Source: Catelliglobosispora koreensis DSM 44566
GTDB taxonomy: Bacteria > Actinomycetota > Actinomycetes > Mycobacteriales > Micromonosporaceae
DNA: 64,000 nucleotides
Reading direction: 5' to 3'
NCBI RefSeq assembly: GCF_000379685.1
Contig: NZ_KB903250.1
Location: 624 to 64,623 of the forward strand
Below, in pieces: positions 41,956 to 53,497 of the stretch. Numbering within the stretch: the first letter of the stretch is position 1; each line of letters starts with the position of its first letter. Under the pieces are notes generated by a model. It saw nothing but the letters and a program-made list of their open reading frames with translations, searched no databases and was not told where the DNA came from. Position numbers and translations under genes: made by a program.

Positions 41956-42776
41956 ACCGGCCGTTTCTGATATTCGTCGCCCGCCATAGCGTGACGATCG
42001 CCCTGTCGCTGATGTTCCTGGCTCCGCTCGTGTTCCTGTTCCTGACCTCGATGATGACGAGCAATCAGACGTTCACCACCGAGATCTGGCCACAGTCATG
42101 GCATCCGGAGAACTACGCGACCGTGTTCGAGAAGGCGCCGCTGTTGCGGTATCTGCTCAACACCGTGATGTATGCCGTGCTCGCGACCATCTTCATGCTG
42201 CTGTCCAGTGTGCCGGCCGCCTATGGTCTGGCGAAGCTTCGCTGGCGCGGCCGCAACACCACCATGGTGCTCATCATCTGCCTGATGATGCTGCCGCCTC
42301 AGGTCTCGACGATCCCGATGTACCTGTTCTGGGCCAACGCCGGCCTGACCGGGACACTCTGGCCCGCCATCCTGCCGCTGCTAGCCGGGGACGCGTTCGC
42401 CATCTTCCTGCTCCGTCAGTTCATGGTGACCATTCCGGACGAGTACTTGGATGCCGCCAAAGTGGACGGTGCGGGTGAGTGGAAGACCATGTTCAAGGTG
42501 GTCCTCCCGATGGCCCGTCCCGGCATAGCCGCCGCGGCGATGTTCCAGTTCTTCTACGCCTGGAACGATTACTACTACCCGCTTTTGTACACGAGCGAGA
42601 ACCAGGACAACTGGACGGTGTCGCTTGGCATCGCCTCGTTCAAGTACGCGCACCACGTGGAATGGGAACTGGTCAGTGCGGCCACGATGATCACCATGAT
42701 CCCGGTCATCGTCCTGTTCTTCTTCGCTCAGAAGGCCTTCGTGCAAGGTGTCACCCTCACGGGAGTTAAGGGATAG
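41952..42776 (+). CDS. sugar ABC transporter permease (MalG-like)
   Basis: This 274-residue protein has six membrane segments and the EAA loop EYLDAAKVDGAGEWKTMFKVVLPMARPG. ATG at 41952 overlaps the upstream stop (ATGA). It forms the membrane channel with the preceding permease. The next gene starts 2 nt after its stop. Confidence 0.92.
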   Translation: MNRPFLIFVARHSVTIALSLMFLAPLVFLFLTSMMTSNQTFTTEIWPQSWHPENYATVFEKAPLLRYLLNTVMYAVLATIFMLLSSVPAAYGLAKLRWRGRNTTMVLIICLMMLPPQVSTIPMYLFWANAGLTGTLWPAILPLLAGDAFAIFLLRQFMVTIPDEYLDAAKVDGAGEWKTMFKVVLPMARPGIAAAAMFQFFYAWNDYYYPLLYTSENQDNWTVSLGIASFKYAHHVEWELVSAATMITMIPVIVLFFFAQKAFVQGVTLTGVKG

Positions 42777-42778
42777 CA

Positions 42779-44008
42779 ATGAAAATCGCGGTAGTGGGCG
42801 GTGGGTCCACCTACACCCCGGAGCTTATTGACGGCTTCGGGAAGTTCGGGCAGCTCGCCGAGGTCGCCCTGATTGACCCGGCACAGGAGCGGCTCGCCAT
42901 CGTGGGTGGGTTCGCCCAGCGCCTGCTGCGCGACCATCCCGCCAAGGTGACGATGACGTCCAATGTGGATGAAGGGCTCGATGGTGCCGACGTTGTCATC
43001 ATCCAGCTCCGGGTCGGCGGCCAGGCGGCACGCATCAGCGACGAGACGTTCCCGCTGGAGTGTGACTGCATCGGCCAGGAGACGACGGGAGCTGGTGGCC
43101 TAGCCAAGGCCCTGCGGACCGTTCCGGTGGTGCTCGACATCGCGGAACGGGCCGCCCGGCTCGCGAACAACGCGTGGATCGTCAACTTCACCAACCCGGT
43201 CGGGATCGTCACGCGGGCTCTGCTGGACGCGGGACACAAGGCTGCCGGTCTGTGCAATGTCGCCATCGGCTTTGAGCGCCGCTTCGCGGCCGCCCTCAAC
43301 GTCTCGCCAGAAGAAGTAACGCTCGACCACGTAGGGCTCAACCATCTCACGTGGGAACAAGCCGTATACGTGAACGGACACGACCGGCTGCCGGAGCTTT
43401 TGGCGCCGGCCGCCGAGCTGGTGCAGCTGCCACTTTCGCTTTTGGAAAGGCTCAGCAGCGTACCTTCATATTATTTGAAGTATTTCTATGAACACGATGA
43501 GGTGCTGAAAGAGCAAAGAACAGCCCCGTCTCGCGGCGAAAAGGTTGCCGCTATTGAATCTCAGCTCCTCGAGATGTACCAGGACCCAGCGCTCACCCAG
43601 AAGCCTGAACTGCTCGGCCAGCGAGGCGGCGCCTTCTACTCCGAAGCGGCAGTGGGGCTTATCGAGTCGCTGACCAACGGCGACAACAGAGTGCACGCGG
43701 TGAACGTGCGAAACAATGGCTTCTGGGACTTCCTCGCCGATGACGCCGTCATTGAAGTGAGCTGCCAGGTCAACGCCGAGGGCGCGAAACCACTGCGGGC
43801 CTTGCCCATCAAGCCGGAACTCAAGGGCCTCATCGCTAACGTCAGCGCCTACGAGGAGCTCGCGGTGGACGCGGCCATCAACGGCAGCTGGGACAAGGTT
43901 TACCGGGCACTGCTGGCGCACCCGTTGATAGCGCAGCACGAAAAGGCCGAACAGCTGACCGGGAAACTGGCCGCTGCCAACTCCGCATACCTGGCATGGG
44001 CGAAATGA
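42779..44008 (+). CDS. family 4 glycosidase (6-phospho-beta-glucosidase-like)
   Basis: This 409-residue GH4 enzyme has the NAD-binding start MKIAVVGGGSTYTPELIDG, then VDEGLDGADVVIIQLRVGG. The Mn-binding Cys is in GLCNVAIGFERRF near residue 158 and the ligand His in VGLNHLTW near 188. GH4 enzymes use NAD and Mn in an oxidation-elimination route and usually take 6-phosphorylated disaccharides. Here the importer is ABC-type, so the sugar arrives unphosphorylated; the downstream kinase may act first, or this enzyme may not need phosphate. ATG at 42779 lies 2 nt after the permease stop. Confidence 0.9.
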   Translation: MKIAVVGGGSTYTPELIDGFGKFGQLAEVALIDPAQERLAIVGGFAQRLLRDHPAKVTMTSNVDEGLDGADVVIIQLRVGGQAARISDETFPLECDCIGQETTGAGGLAKALRTVPVVLDIAERAARLANNAWIVNFTNPVGIVTRALLDAGHKAAGLCNVAIGFERRFAAALNVSPEEVTLDHVGLNHLTWEQAVYVNGHDRLPELLAPAAELVQLPLSLLERLSSVPSYYLKYFYEHDEVLKEQRTAPSRGEKVAAIESQLLEMYQDPALTQKPELLGQRGGAFYSEAAVGLIESLTNGDNRVHAVNVRNNGFWDFLADDAVIEVSCQVNAEGAKPLRALPIKPELKGLIANVSAYEELAVDAAINGSWDKVYRALLAHPLIAQHEKAEQLTGKLAAANSAYLAWAK

Positions 44009-44994
44009 CGTTCTTTCTAGCCATCGACGGCGGCAACTCCAAGACGGATGTCCTCATTGGAGACAGCGACGGGAAGGTGCACGCCTACGTGCGCGGCCCC
44101 GGCTCGTCGCCGCAAACCCTTGGGGTGCAACCGGCGCTGCAGTTGCTCGACCGGCTCGTGGCGGCAGCCAAGAAGGACGCTGGCCTGGAGCACGCGACCT
44201 TCGCGCGCGCCGAGGTTTACCTAGCGGGCGTGGACCTGCCCGAGGAGGTGGCCACGGTTTCCGTTGCGGTGCAAGACACTGGCTGGGCCAGCGAGTACCG
44301 CGTGGACAACGATGTCTTCGCCCTGATGCGGGCGGGCACCGACGAACCCGACGCGATAGCGGTGGTTTGCGGTGCGGGAATCAACTGCGCTGGGCGCCGG
44401 TCAGACGGGCAGACGGCCCGTTTTCCCGCGCTCGGCATGCTTTCCGGGGATTGGGGTGGGGGGCAGCACCTTGCTTCGCTCGCGATGTGGCACGCGGCGC
44501 GGGCCGAAGACGGCCGTGGCCCGGCAACCGCACTAGAAGCGGCGGTCGCCAGGCATTGTGGCACCGGCACCGTCACCGAAGTCATTACCGGTGTCCACTT
44601 GGGAACCATCCCAGCGGCGCGCCTTGATGACTTGAGCAAGGTGCTCTTCGCGGTGGCCGCAACGGGTGACGAGGTCGCCAAACGGGTCGTTGCCCGTCAG
44701 GCTATGGAAATAGTTTCACTCGTCACCGTTGCGGCTGACCGCCTCGGGCTGCGTGAGAATCGCTATGCCGTCGTGATGGGCGGTGGTGTGTTGCGGGCGC
44801 AACATCCGTTGCTGGACATGGCAATCCGGGAGGGGATCGGTGCTCACTCACCCGGTGCCGTGTTGTCCGTGCTAACCCAGCCGCCCGTCCTCGGTGCGGG
44901 TCTATTCGCTTTGGATAGCCTTGGTGCGGGCGTCGCCGCGCACCAGGCGTTGCGCTACTTAGCGGACTTCAGCCAGTTCAGCGCGGCCTTGTGA
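44005..44994 (+). CDS. BadF/BadG-type ATPase family sugar kinase (N-acetylglucosamine kinase-like)
   Basis: This 329-residue ASKHA-fold protein has phosphate-1 motif LAIDGGNSKTDVLIGD, VYLAGVDLPEE, and the sugar/ATP blocks AVVCGAGINCAGRRSDG, GDWGGGQHLASLAMW, and AVVMGGGVLRAQHPLL. Family members phosphorylate GlcNAc or related hexoses. ATG at 44005 overlaps the GH4 stop (ATGA), so the two enzymes are made together. Its end overlaps the convergent PadR gene by 40 nt. Confidence 0.88.
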   Translation: MTFFLAIDGGNSKTDVLIGDSDGKVHAYVRGPGSSPQTLGVQPALQLLDRLVAAAKKDAGLEHATFARAEVYLAGVDLPEEVATVSVAVQDTGWASEYRVDNDVFALMRAGTDEPDAIAVVCGAGINCAGRRSDGQTARFPALGMLSGDWGGGQHLASLAMWHAARAEDGRGPATALEAAVARHCGTGTVTEVITGVHLGTIPAARLDDLSKVLFAVAATGDEVAKRVVARQAMEIVSLVTVAADRLGLRENRYAVVMGGGVLRAQHPLLDMAIREGIGAHSPGAVLSVLTQPPVLGAGLFALDSLGAGVAAHQALRYLADFSQFSAAL

Positions 44995-45443
44995 TAGTTC
45001 ATGGCGAACTCGAGGCTGGCTTCCATCATCTTGTCGCCATCCTTCTTCGCCTCCTTGGCCTGCTCGCGCGCCTCAGCCAGGGCCGTGTTGTGGTAGGCCT
45101 CAGCTTCCTTACGCTGCTTCGCGCCACCGAAGGCGGTGCGTAGCGCGTAAGGGTTGCGGACGAGCTCGCGGCCGGGCTCTTCGGTCAGCCAGCGGCTGAA
45201 CGCGGCCTTGCCCTTGGCCGTGATGGAGTAGGGCTGGCTGGCGCGCTGGCCTTGCTTGCCCGCCTTGACGTATCCCATTTCGGCGAGCACTGGAAGCTCG
45301 CGGTAAACCTGGGACCGCGTCATCGACCAGTAAGCGCCGAGGCGCCGTTCCGCGGCAGCCATCAATTGGCCGCCCGTCATCGCGCCGTCGTGCAGGAGAC
45401 CCAGCACGGCTGCCGCTGTTGCGTTGATATCTGACTCTGCCAT
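44955..45443 (-). CDS. PadR family transcriptional regulator
   Basis: This 162-residue protein has a PadR winged helix (AAVLGLLHDGAMTGGQLMAAAERRLGAYWSMTRSQVYRELPVLAEMGYVK, wing QPYSITAKGKAAF) and a C-terminal coiled dimerisation helix rich in Lys, Glu and Ala. It lies between the sugar operon and the tryptophan dioxygenase gene, on the minus strand, with its own promoter region. The target is unclear. Confidence 0.9.
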   Translation of the reverse strand: MAESDINATAAAVLGLLHDGAMTGGQLMAAAERRLGAYWSMTRSQVYRELPVLAEMGYVKAGKQGQRASQPYSITAKGKAAFSRWLTEEPGRELVRNPYALRTAFGGAKQRKEAEAYHNTALAEAREQAKEAKKDGDKMMEASLEFAMNYHKAALNWLKSAK

Positions 45444-45515
45444 GACACCTACGCTACAGCCTTCCAGGGCTCTTGCCAGGATTTCCGCACATTCCGATGT
45501 GCACAGTTCGTGTCA

Positions 45516-45556
45516 GACAGTCCAGAGCCGACAGTCAGTAACGGCTCTGGGCTGTC
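45516..45556. terminator. 15-bp hairpin terminator between TDO and PadR genes
   Basis: Arms 45516-45530 and 45542-45556 pair over 15 bp with one G-U and an 11-nt loop. It lies 14 nt beyond the TDO stop on the minus strand; the T-rich side (CGTTTTGTCGCTTTT) is on the plus strand. It probably ends the pruA-TDO transcript and may also stop antisense reading. Confidence 0.65.
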
Positions 45557-45569
45557 CGTTTTGTCGCTT

Positions 45570-46370
45570 TTAGAGCCGGGAGCGAAGATCCCACAACTCG
45601 GGGTAAAAGCGTGTCGCGACACGCGAACGGAGGTATGCCCCGCCGCTCGAGCCACCCGTTCCGGACTTCGTGCCGATCTGGCGCTCAGCCATCAGCACAT
45701 GCCGGGCACGCCACAGCGACCACGCCTGATCGTGCGCGATAAGGGCTTCGGCCAGATCCCATAGCGCGCCATACTTCTCGCGGTCGTGCGCGATGATCAC
45801 CAGCGCGCTCACCCTGTCCTCTTCGGACGACACGTCAAACCCATGCGTGCCAAGGAGTGCGAGGTATCCGTCCCAAAGGGACGGTTCCTCCAGCCGACGG
45901 CGCAAGGCTGCCTGTTCGTCCGGTGTGAGGCCACGGAAACGGTCGAGATAGGTGGGGTCTTTGAGGCCAGAGAGAAATTCGATCTCACGGAACTGCGAGG
46001 ACTGGAAGCCCGAAGCAGGCGCCAGCTTGTTGCGGAAGACGAGAAAGTCCTGTGGCGTCATGGTGTCGATGACGTCGACCTGATGCACGAGTACCCGCTC
46101 AATGGTTTGGCAGCGCTCCAGCCGCACCCGCGGAAGGTAGCTCTCCCCCGCGAGCATGCGGTCGCGGGCATCACTTAGTTCGTGCAGGAGGAGTTTGAAC
46201 CAAAGCTCGTACGACTGATGGATGGTGATGAACAGCAACTCGTCGTGTGCCTCAGGATCGCTCTCCGGCACCTGCTGTGACAGCAACTCTGGCACGCGCA
46301 GATAGCTGTTATAGGTCAGCTGCCCGCCTTGCTCACCGAAGCGGACGAACGAATCTCCCGTGGAACTCAT
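45570..46370 (-). CDS. kynA: tryptophan 2,3-dioxygenase
   Basis: This 266-residue protein has TDO hallmarks: LTYNSYLRVPELLSQQ, FITIHQSYELWFKLLLHEL with the distal-side His and Glu region, TMTPQDFLVFRNKLAPASGFQSSQFREIEFLSG, RARHVLMAERQIGTKSGTGGSSGGAYL with the haem-binding His. It opens the indole ring of tryptophan to N-formylkynurenine. Its ATG overlaps the pruA stop (ATGA), an uncommon pairing; kynureninase, the usual partner, is absent here. Confidence 0.93.
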   Translation of the reverse strand: MSSTGDSFVRFGEQGGQLTYNSYLRVPELLSQQVPESDPEAHDELLFITIHQSYELWFKLLLHELSDARDRMLAGESYLPRVRLERCQTIERVLVHQVDVIDTMTPQDFLVFRNKLAPASGFQSSQFREIEFLSGLKDPTYLDRFRGLTPDEQAALRRRLEEPSLWDGYLALLGTHGFDVSSEEDRVSALVIIAHDREKYGALWDLAEALIAHDQAWSLWRARHVLMAERQIGTKSGTGGSSGGAYLRSRVATRFYPELWDLRSRL

Positions 46371-48010
46371 TGGTCGCTCGCAGATTGCATATGCGGATAG
46401 GTGTGGTCGACCGGCGGGACGAACGTTTCCTTAATGGTGCGAGGCGACATCCACCGCACGAGGTTCTGCCACGAGCCCGCCTTGTCGTTGGTGCCCGAAG
46501 CGCGAGCGCCACCGAAGGGCTGCTGCCCGACCACGGCACCGGTTGGCTTGTCGTTTATATAAAAGTTGCCAGCCGCAAATCGCAACGCCTTCGACAGCTT
46601 CTCGATGACGGTCCGCTCGCGGGCGAAGATGGCGCCCGTGAGCGCATAGGGCGCCACGCTTTCGGCCTGCTTCAAGACATCGTCCATTGCGGAGTCTTCG
46701 TAGACGTACACCGCGAGGATGGGCCCGAAGTATTCGGTCGTGAAGACTTCGTGCGCCGGGTCGGAGCACTCGACGACGGTCGGCCGCACGAAGTAGCCCT
46801 CGCTGTCGTCACACGTGCCGCCGGCGATCACATTGCACACGCTCGATGACTTGATCATCTCCAGCGCCTCGGCGTGCTTCTTGAACGCCCTGTCGTCGAT
46901 GACCGCGCCGCCAAAATTGGTGAAGTCGGTGACATCGCCATAGGTGAGCGACTCGGCGGTCGCGGCGAGGTGGTCGCGAACGTAGCTGTCCCAAAGGGAG
47001 CGCGGGATGTAGGCCCGCGAGGCGGCCGAGCACTTCTGCCCCTGGAACTCGAAGGCGCCGCGGATAAGCGCGGTCACGAGCGCCTGTGGGTCGGCTGAAG
47101 CGTGTGCGAAGACGAAGTCCTTACCGCCGGTCTCGCCGACGATGCGGGGGTAGCTGCGGTACCGGGAGATGTTGTTCCCAATCGTGGACCACAGGTGCTG
47201 GAAGACCCGCGTCGAGCCGGTGAAGTGGATGCCCGCCAGGTCTGGGTCGGACAGTGCCACGTCTGACACCGCGAGGCCGTCACCGGTCACCATGTTGATC
47301 ACACCGGGCGGCAGGCCGGCCTCTTCGAACAGCCGCATCGTGAAGTGAGCGGCGAACTGCTGCGTGTGCGCGGGCTTCCAGACGACCGTGTTGCCAAGCA
47401 GAGCGGGGGCGGTCGGGAGATTGCCGGCGATGGCGGTGAAGTTGAACGGGGTGATGGCGTAAACGAAGCCTTCAAGCGGGCGGTGATCGAACCGGTTCCA
47501 GATGCCCGCACTGGACATCGGCTGCTCCGCCAGGAGCTTGTGGGCGAAGTGGACATTGAACCGCAAAAAGTCGATCAGTTCGCAGGCGGCGTCAATCTCG
47601 GCCTGGAAGGCGGTCTTGGACTGCCCGAGCATCGTGGCGCCATTGAGGGTGTCGCGCCAAGGCCCAGCCAGAAGATCCGCTGCTTTCAGGAAGATCGCAG
47701 CCCGGTCCTCAAAGGACATATCACGCCAAAGGGGGGCGGCCTCCTTGGCGGCCGTTACCGCAGCAACCGCATCCGCGTTGGTGGCATTGTGGGTGACTCC
47801 CAGCACATGCCGGTGCTTGTGGGGCTGGACGACCTTGATCGCCTCGCCACCACCCATACGGTGCTGCCCATCGATAGTCATCGTAAGCTCGGTCTGTTGT
47901 GCGGCGAGCTCAATCAAAGTGCGGCGCAGGCTTGCCCGTTCGGGGCTGCCCGGCGCGTATCCGCGCACCGGCTCATTATGTGGTTCCGGCACGGCGACGA
48001 TGGCGTCCAT
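46367..48010 (-). CDS. pruA: L-glutamate gamma-semialdehyde (1-pyrroline-5-carboxylate) dehydrogenase
   Basis: This 547-residue aldehyde dehydrogenase has a P5CDH-type N-terminus (VPEPHNEPVRGYAPGSPERASL), NAD-site AITPFNFTAIAGNLPTAPALLGNTVVWKP, catalytic Glu in GETGGKDFVF and nucleophile Cys in FEFQGQKCSAASRAYIP. C-terminal PFGGARASGTNDKAG follows. It oxidises the proline-degradation intermediate to glutamate. ATG at 48010 follows TTGGAGG. The proline dehydrogenase gene is not adjacent. It shares a transcript with kynA. Confidence 0.95.
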   Translation of the reverse strand: MDAIVAVPEPHNEPVRGYAPGSPERASLRRTLIELAAQQTELTMTIDGQHRMGGGEAIKVVQPHKHRHVLGVTHNATNADAVAAVTAAKEAAPLWRDMSFEDRAAIFLKAADLLAGPWRDTLNGATMLGQSKTAFQAEIDAACELIDFLRFNVHFAHKLLAEQPMSSAGIWNRFDHRPLEGFVYAITPFNFTAIAGNLPTAPALLGNTVVWKPAHTQQFAAHFTMRLFEEAGLPPGVINMVTGDGLAVSDVALSDPDLAGIHFTGSTRVFQHLWSTIGNNISRYRSYPRIVGETGGKDFVFAHASADPQALVTALIRGAFEFQGQKCSAASRAYIPRSLWDSYVRDHLAATAESLTYGDVTDFTNFGGAVIDDRAFKKHAEALEMIKSSSVCNVIAGGTCDDSEGYFVRPTVVECSDPAHEVFTTEYFGPILAVYVYEDSAMDDVLKQAESVAPYALTGAIFARERTVIEKLSKALRFAAGNFYINDKPTGAVVGQQPFGGARASGTNDKAGSWQNLVRWMSPRTIKETFVPPVDHTYPHMQSASDQ

Positions 48011-48159
48011 GAACGATCCTCCAACTGTATTTTTCCCCGCACGAGTAGCTTCGCTCGGCGGCGCATGGCCGTTCGCCGGGGCCTTTCCCCATCCTCGCAC
48101 GCGTTGATTAGGCTCGACGCGGCAACCGCACTTCCCCTCGCCCACCCCCGGAGGCCACG

Positions 48160-49044
48160 ATGACCGAGCAAGCCACTCTCGCGCCCGCTCAAAGCGAGGC
48201 ACCGGCCGCCCGCGGCGGATGGCTCGCCTTCGCGGCTGTGGCCTATCTCATCGCCATGCTGAGCATGCTGCGCCAGTTCATCGACTCCGCTAACGCCGAC
48301 ATCGCCCTGGCGACTGCCGCGAGTTCGCTGACGCTCTTCACCCTGGCCGCCATCGTGGCCGGGGCCGCGATGGGCGCCTGGTCCACCTCACGCTTTCCCA
48401 ACCTTTCCGGGGGTACTAGGTACGCCGTCCCCGTCGTGGCCGGTGTCCTGACTGGAGCGGTGGCCGGGGCAGCCGTGCTTCTGGTGCGGGGCATGCCAAC
48501 CGGGGCCATGTGGACCCTCGCGCTGATTCTTGGGCTCTGCGGAGCGGTGGGTGGCGCGCTGAGCCTGCTGCGCCCAGCCGCTGTGGTCCGGGCCGGGACG
48601 ACCGCCACACTGACCGCGTTGGTGTGCTTCAGCGTGCTGCAGATCTTCTCCAGCCCGCTGCTGCGGTTCTTTGGCGCTGACGGCACTGTCGCGGGCAACG
48701 AGTCGGCCAACGGCTATCTGCGCATCACCCAGGCGATGCTCATGGGAATCCTGGGCGGGCTCTTCGCCTTCTGGGTCATGCGCCGCGAGGGCATGACACG
48801 CTGGCAGCTGTTCTTGCTCGCCGGGGGCATGCCGGGTCTGGTGTGGATCCTGGGCGACGTCTTCACCCGCCTTGGCACGGCGAAGCTGCTAACCCTTGCC
48901 AGCAATGACGCCCTGGGCGACCGGATCATTCAGCACAGCCTGGGCGGCGGGCGCATCGTGACCGGGATGCTGCTGTTCTTCCTGGGCTCGATCACGGCCA
49001 TCATCGCGCTCGGCCGCACGATGCCTAAGAAAGCAGATCGTTGA
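48160..49044 (+). CDS. hypothetical multi-span membrane protein
   Basis: This 294-residue protein has about eight hydrophobic segments separated by short loops, an Ala/Gly-rich sequence, and no recognised catalytic motif. I do not recognise a family. ATG at 48160 is preceded by GGAGGCC. It is divergent from pruA and overlaps the DUF6912 gene end by 20 nt. Confidence 0.7.
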   Translation: MTEQATLAPAQSEAPAARGGWLAFAAVAYLIAMLSMLRQFIDSANADIALATAASSLTLFTLAAIVAGAAMGAWSTSRFPNLSGGTRYAVPVVAGVLTGAVAGAAVLLVRGMPTGAMWTLALILGLCGAVGGALSLLRPAAVVRAGTTATLTALVCFSVLQIFSSPLLRFFGADGTVAGNESANGYLRITQAMLMGILGGLFAFWVMRREGMTRWQLFLLAGGMPGLVWILGDVFTRLGTAKLLTLASNDALGDRIIQHSLGGGRIVTGMLLFFLGSITAIIALGRTMPKKADR

Positions 49045-49522
49045 GTTCCTCTGGCGCATACCAAAGCAGTTCGTGATCCTCGGCTGAGTCCACCGTGAAC
49101 TGAGCGTCCGGGTCTCCGGCCGCTGCGGCATCCACGGCTTCGGCCGCCGCCGCGACGTCAGTTTCGGCCTCGGCCGCGTCGATGTGGATGGCAGCCACCG
49201 CATTGAGCGGGATCGGGTAGGCCAACTGCACCGCGCTCGTGCCTAGATCCTGATTCACCACGGTCACGACATTAGGGACCACGTCAGCGGAGATGACTAC
49301 CCGGCGGCGGGGCGCCTCGTGGTCAGAGTGCAAGAGCCGCAACGCTTCCTGTGCCGCACGGGTGAACGCGACGTATTCGAGCTCTTCGTCGTCGCCTTCG
49401 GCGTACCACTCCCGCAGCGCCGGCGTGACGGCATGCGCGGCGACGCCTGGCTGACTGATCTCGGCCGCTTCCCGCAGCTGAGCGAGGTGTGCCGTGGTCG
49501 CCGGCAGGTACACGCGCATCAT
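49025..49522 (-). CDS. DUF6912-like protein
   Basis: This protein (165 residues) starts [13 protein letters not shown] and has [37 protein letters not shown] and a C-terminal acidic stretch with [13 protein letters not shown]. This matches the small conserved actinobacterial family that sits near secA and Rv3235-like genes. Function unknown. ATG is at 49522 or 49519. Divergent from the HTH gene next to it. Confidence 0.75.
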   Translation of the reverse strand: MMRVYLPATTAHLAQLREAAEISQPGVAAHAVTPALREWYAEGDDEELEYVAFTRAAQEALRLLHSDHEAPRRRVVISADVVPNVVTVVNQDLGTSAVQLAYPIPLNAVAAIHIDAAEAETDVAAAAEAVDAAAAGDPDAQFTVDSAEDHELLWYAPEELNDLLS

Positions 49523-49600
49523 GGCTGACAGTCTCGCACGCAGGTGTACCTGCGCCGCCGTAGGTGGCAAACTAATCCAAACAGCGTCAAGCGAAAGATT

Positions 49601-49834
49601 ATGTGGATGGATGAGCCTCGTTTCCTCACCCTCGAGCAGGTCGCCGAGGAGCTAAGCACCTCGGCCGCGCAGATCTATGCCCTCGTGCGCCGGGGTGAGC
49701 TGGTCGCGATTCGCTTGGGCGGCAGGGGCCAGTGGCGCGTGGAGCGCTCCAAATTGGAGGATTTCATCGCCCAGCTCTACACCGATACGGAGCGTTATGT
49801 GCGGGAGAACCCATTGACGGGTGCCGAGGAGTGA
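49601..49834 (+). CDS. small helix-turn-helix (excisionase-fold) DNA-binding protein
   Basis: It encodes 77 residues with a MerR-like winged HTH ([49 protein letters not shown]). Despite the xis-like fold, no integrase is nearby and the gene lies in the conserved secA neighbourhood, so a chromosomal regulator role (BldC-like fold) is more likely. ATG at 49601 or 49607. Confidence 0.85.
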   Translation: MWMDEPRFLTLEQVAEELSTSAAQIYALVRRGELVAIRLGGRGQWRVERSKLEDFIAQLYTDTERYVRENPLTGAEE

Positions 49835-49881
49835 GGCAAACTTTGTCAAACTGAAGCAAACTCAAGGTTCGGGGGTCTTTG

Positions 49882-50379
49882 ATGTCGGCTGTCACCCACG
49901 CCCCTCCCGCGATGATCCGCCTGCACCGGGCGCCGCTGCTGGATCCCCCGTTCGACGATGAGCTCAGTCCCCAGACTTACCGCCCCGAGCCGGTCGATGA
50001 GCGGTTCGTCTTGCCGCCTTCCGCGCTCGCGGGCGCCTCGCCCGAGGCACACCAGGCGTGCTTGCGGTTCCTCAACTTCGGCCTAGAAGTGCTCAACGGC
50101 TTTCGCACCCCGGCACAGCTGCGCCAGCTGATCGAGCCGGAAACCAGCTTCGTGGTGCTGGAAGAGCTGACCCGTGTCATGCACCTGGCCACCGAAATGC
50201 GCCGCCGCACCAACGACAGCAAGCTTCGCCGCAGCACCCTGCGCGTCTGCGAACCCATAACCGGCGCAGCCGAAGCCGCCGCCGTCCTCGCTTCCCCCAC
50301 CCGCACCTTCGCCGTCGCCTACCGACTAGAAAAGCGCACCCCCAGTTGGAAGTGCGCCTTTCTCAAGTTCTTGCTCTAA
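49882..50379 (+). CDS. Rv3235 family protein
   Basis: This 165-residue protein has a disordered Pro-rich start, then a helical domain (ACLRFLNFGLEVLNGFRTPAQLRQL, EELTRVMHLATEMRRR) and a beta-rich end (RVCEPITGAAEAAAVLASPTRTFAVAYRLEKRTPSWKCAFLKFL). This matches the Rv3235-like family conserved next to secA in actinobacteria; its role is not known. It is 47 nt after the HTH gene and may be co-transcribed. Confidence 0.82.
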   Translation: MSAVTHAPPAMIRLHRAPLLDPPFDDELSPQTYRPEPVDERFVLPPSALAGASPEAHQACLRFLNFGLEVLNGFRTPAQLRQLIEPETSFVVLEELTRVMHLATEMRRRTNDSKLRRSTLRVCEPITGAAEAAAVLASPTRTFAVAYRLEKRTPSWKCAFLKFLL

Positions 50380-50389
50380 ACCTCGGTGG

Positions 50390-50485
50390 CCCGCTCAGGC
50401 GTCAATCCGGCAAGCAACGAGAAGGCGCCGTTTACTTTGGTAAACAAGTCTTTTCGTTGCGCAGTCCGGTTGGCGTCTGAGCGGG
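50390..50485. repeat. 96-nt near-continuous hairpin between Rv3235-like and secA ends
   Basis: Outer arms 50390-50410 and 50466-50485 pair over 20 bp with one bulge and a few G-U pairs. Middle arms 50414-50424 and 50450-50460 pair over 11 bp with one G-U, and inner arms 50430-50435 and 50440-50445 pair over 6 bp around a TTTG loop. It lies 3 nt beyond the secA stop, in the convergent gap. No T-run follows. It could be a bidirectional terminator, a structured RNA or a small inverted-repeat (MITE-like) element. Confidence 0.65.
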
Positions 50486-50488
50486 TCC

Positions 50489-53368
<2,880 letters not shown>

Positions 53369-53497
53369 GGGTTCGCTCCCCTAAAAAGTTAACGGCCCCA
53401 TCGTAGGCGCTGAAACCGGCAACCCACACCCCCGGGCTGAAGATCTCGGGCGAAACCGGGCAAAATAACAGCTTGTTCAGTATGGCAGGGTGAAGCC

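Noticed and set aside
45510-45764. Plus-strand small gene opposite the tryptophan dioxygenase end
   Set aside because: It crosses the terminator hairpin and lies antisense to conserved TDO coding sequence, with no ribosome site.
49601-49834. Second excisionase that would mark another mobile element
   Set aside because: There is no integrase or att-like tRNA nearby, and the gene sits in the conserved secA neighbourhood, so it is more likely a chromosomal regulator.
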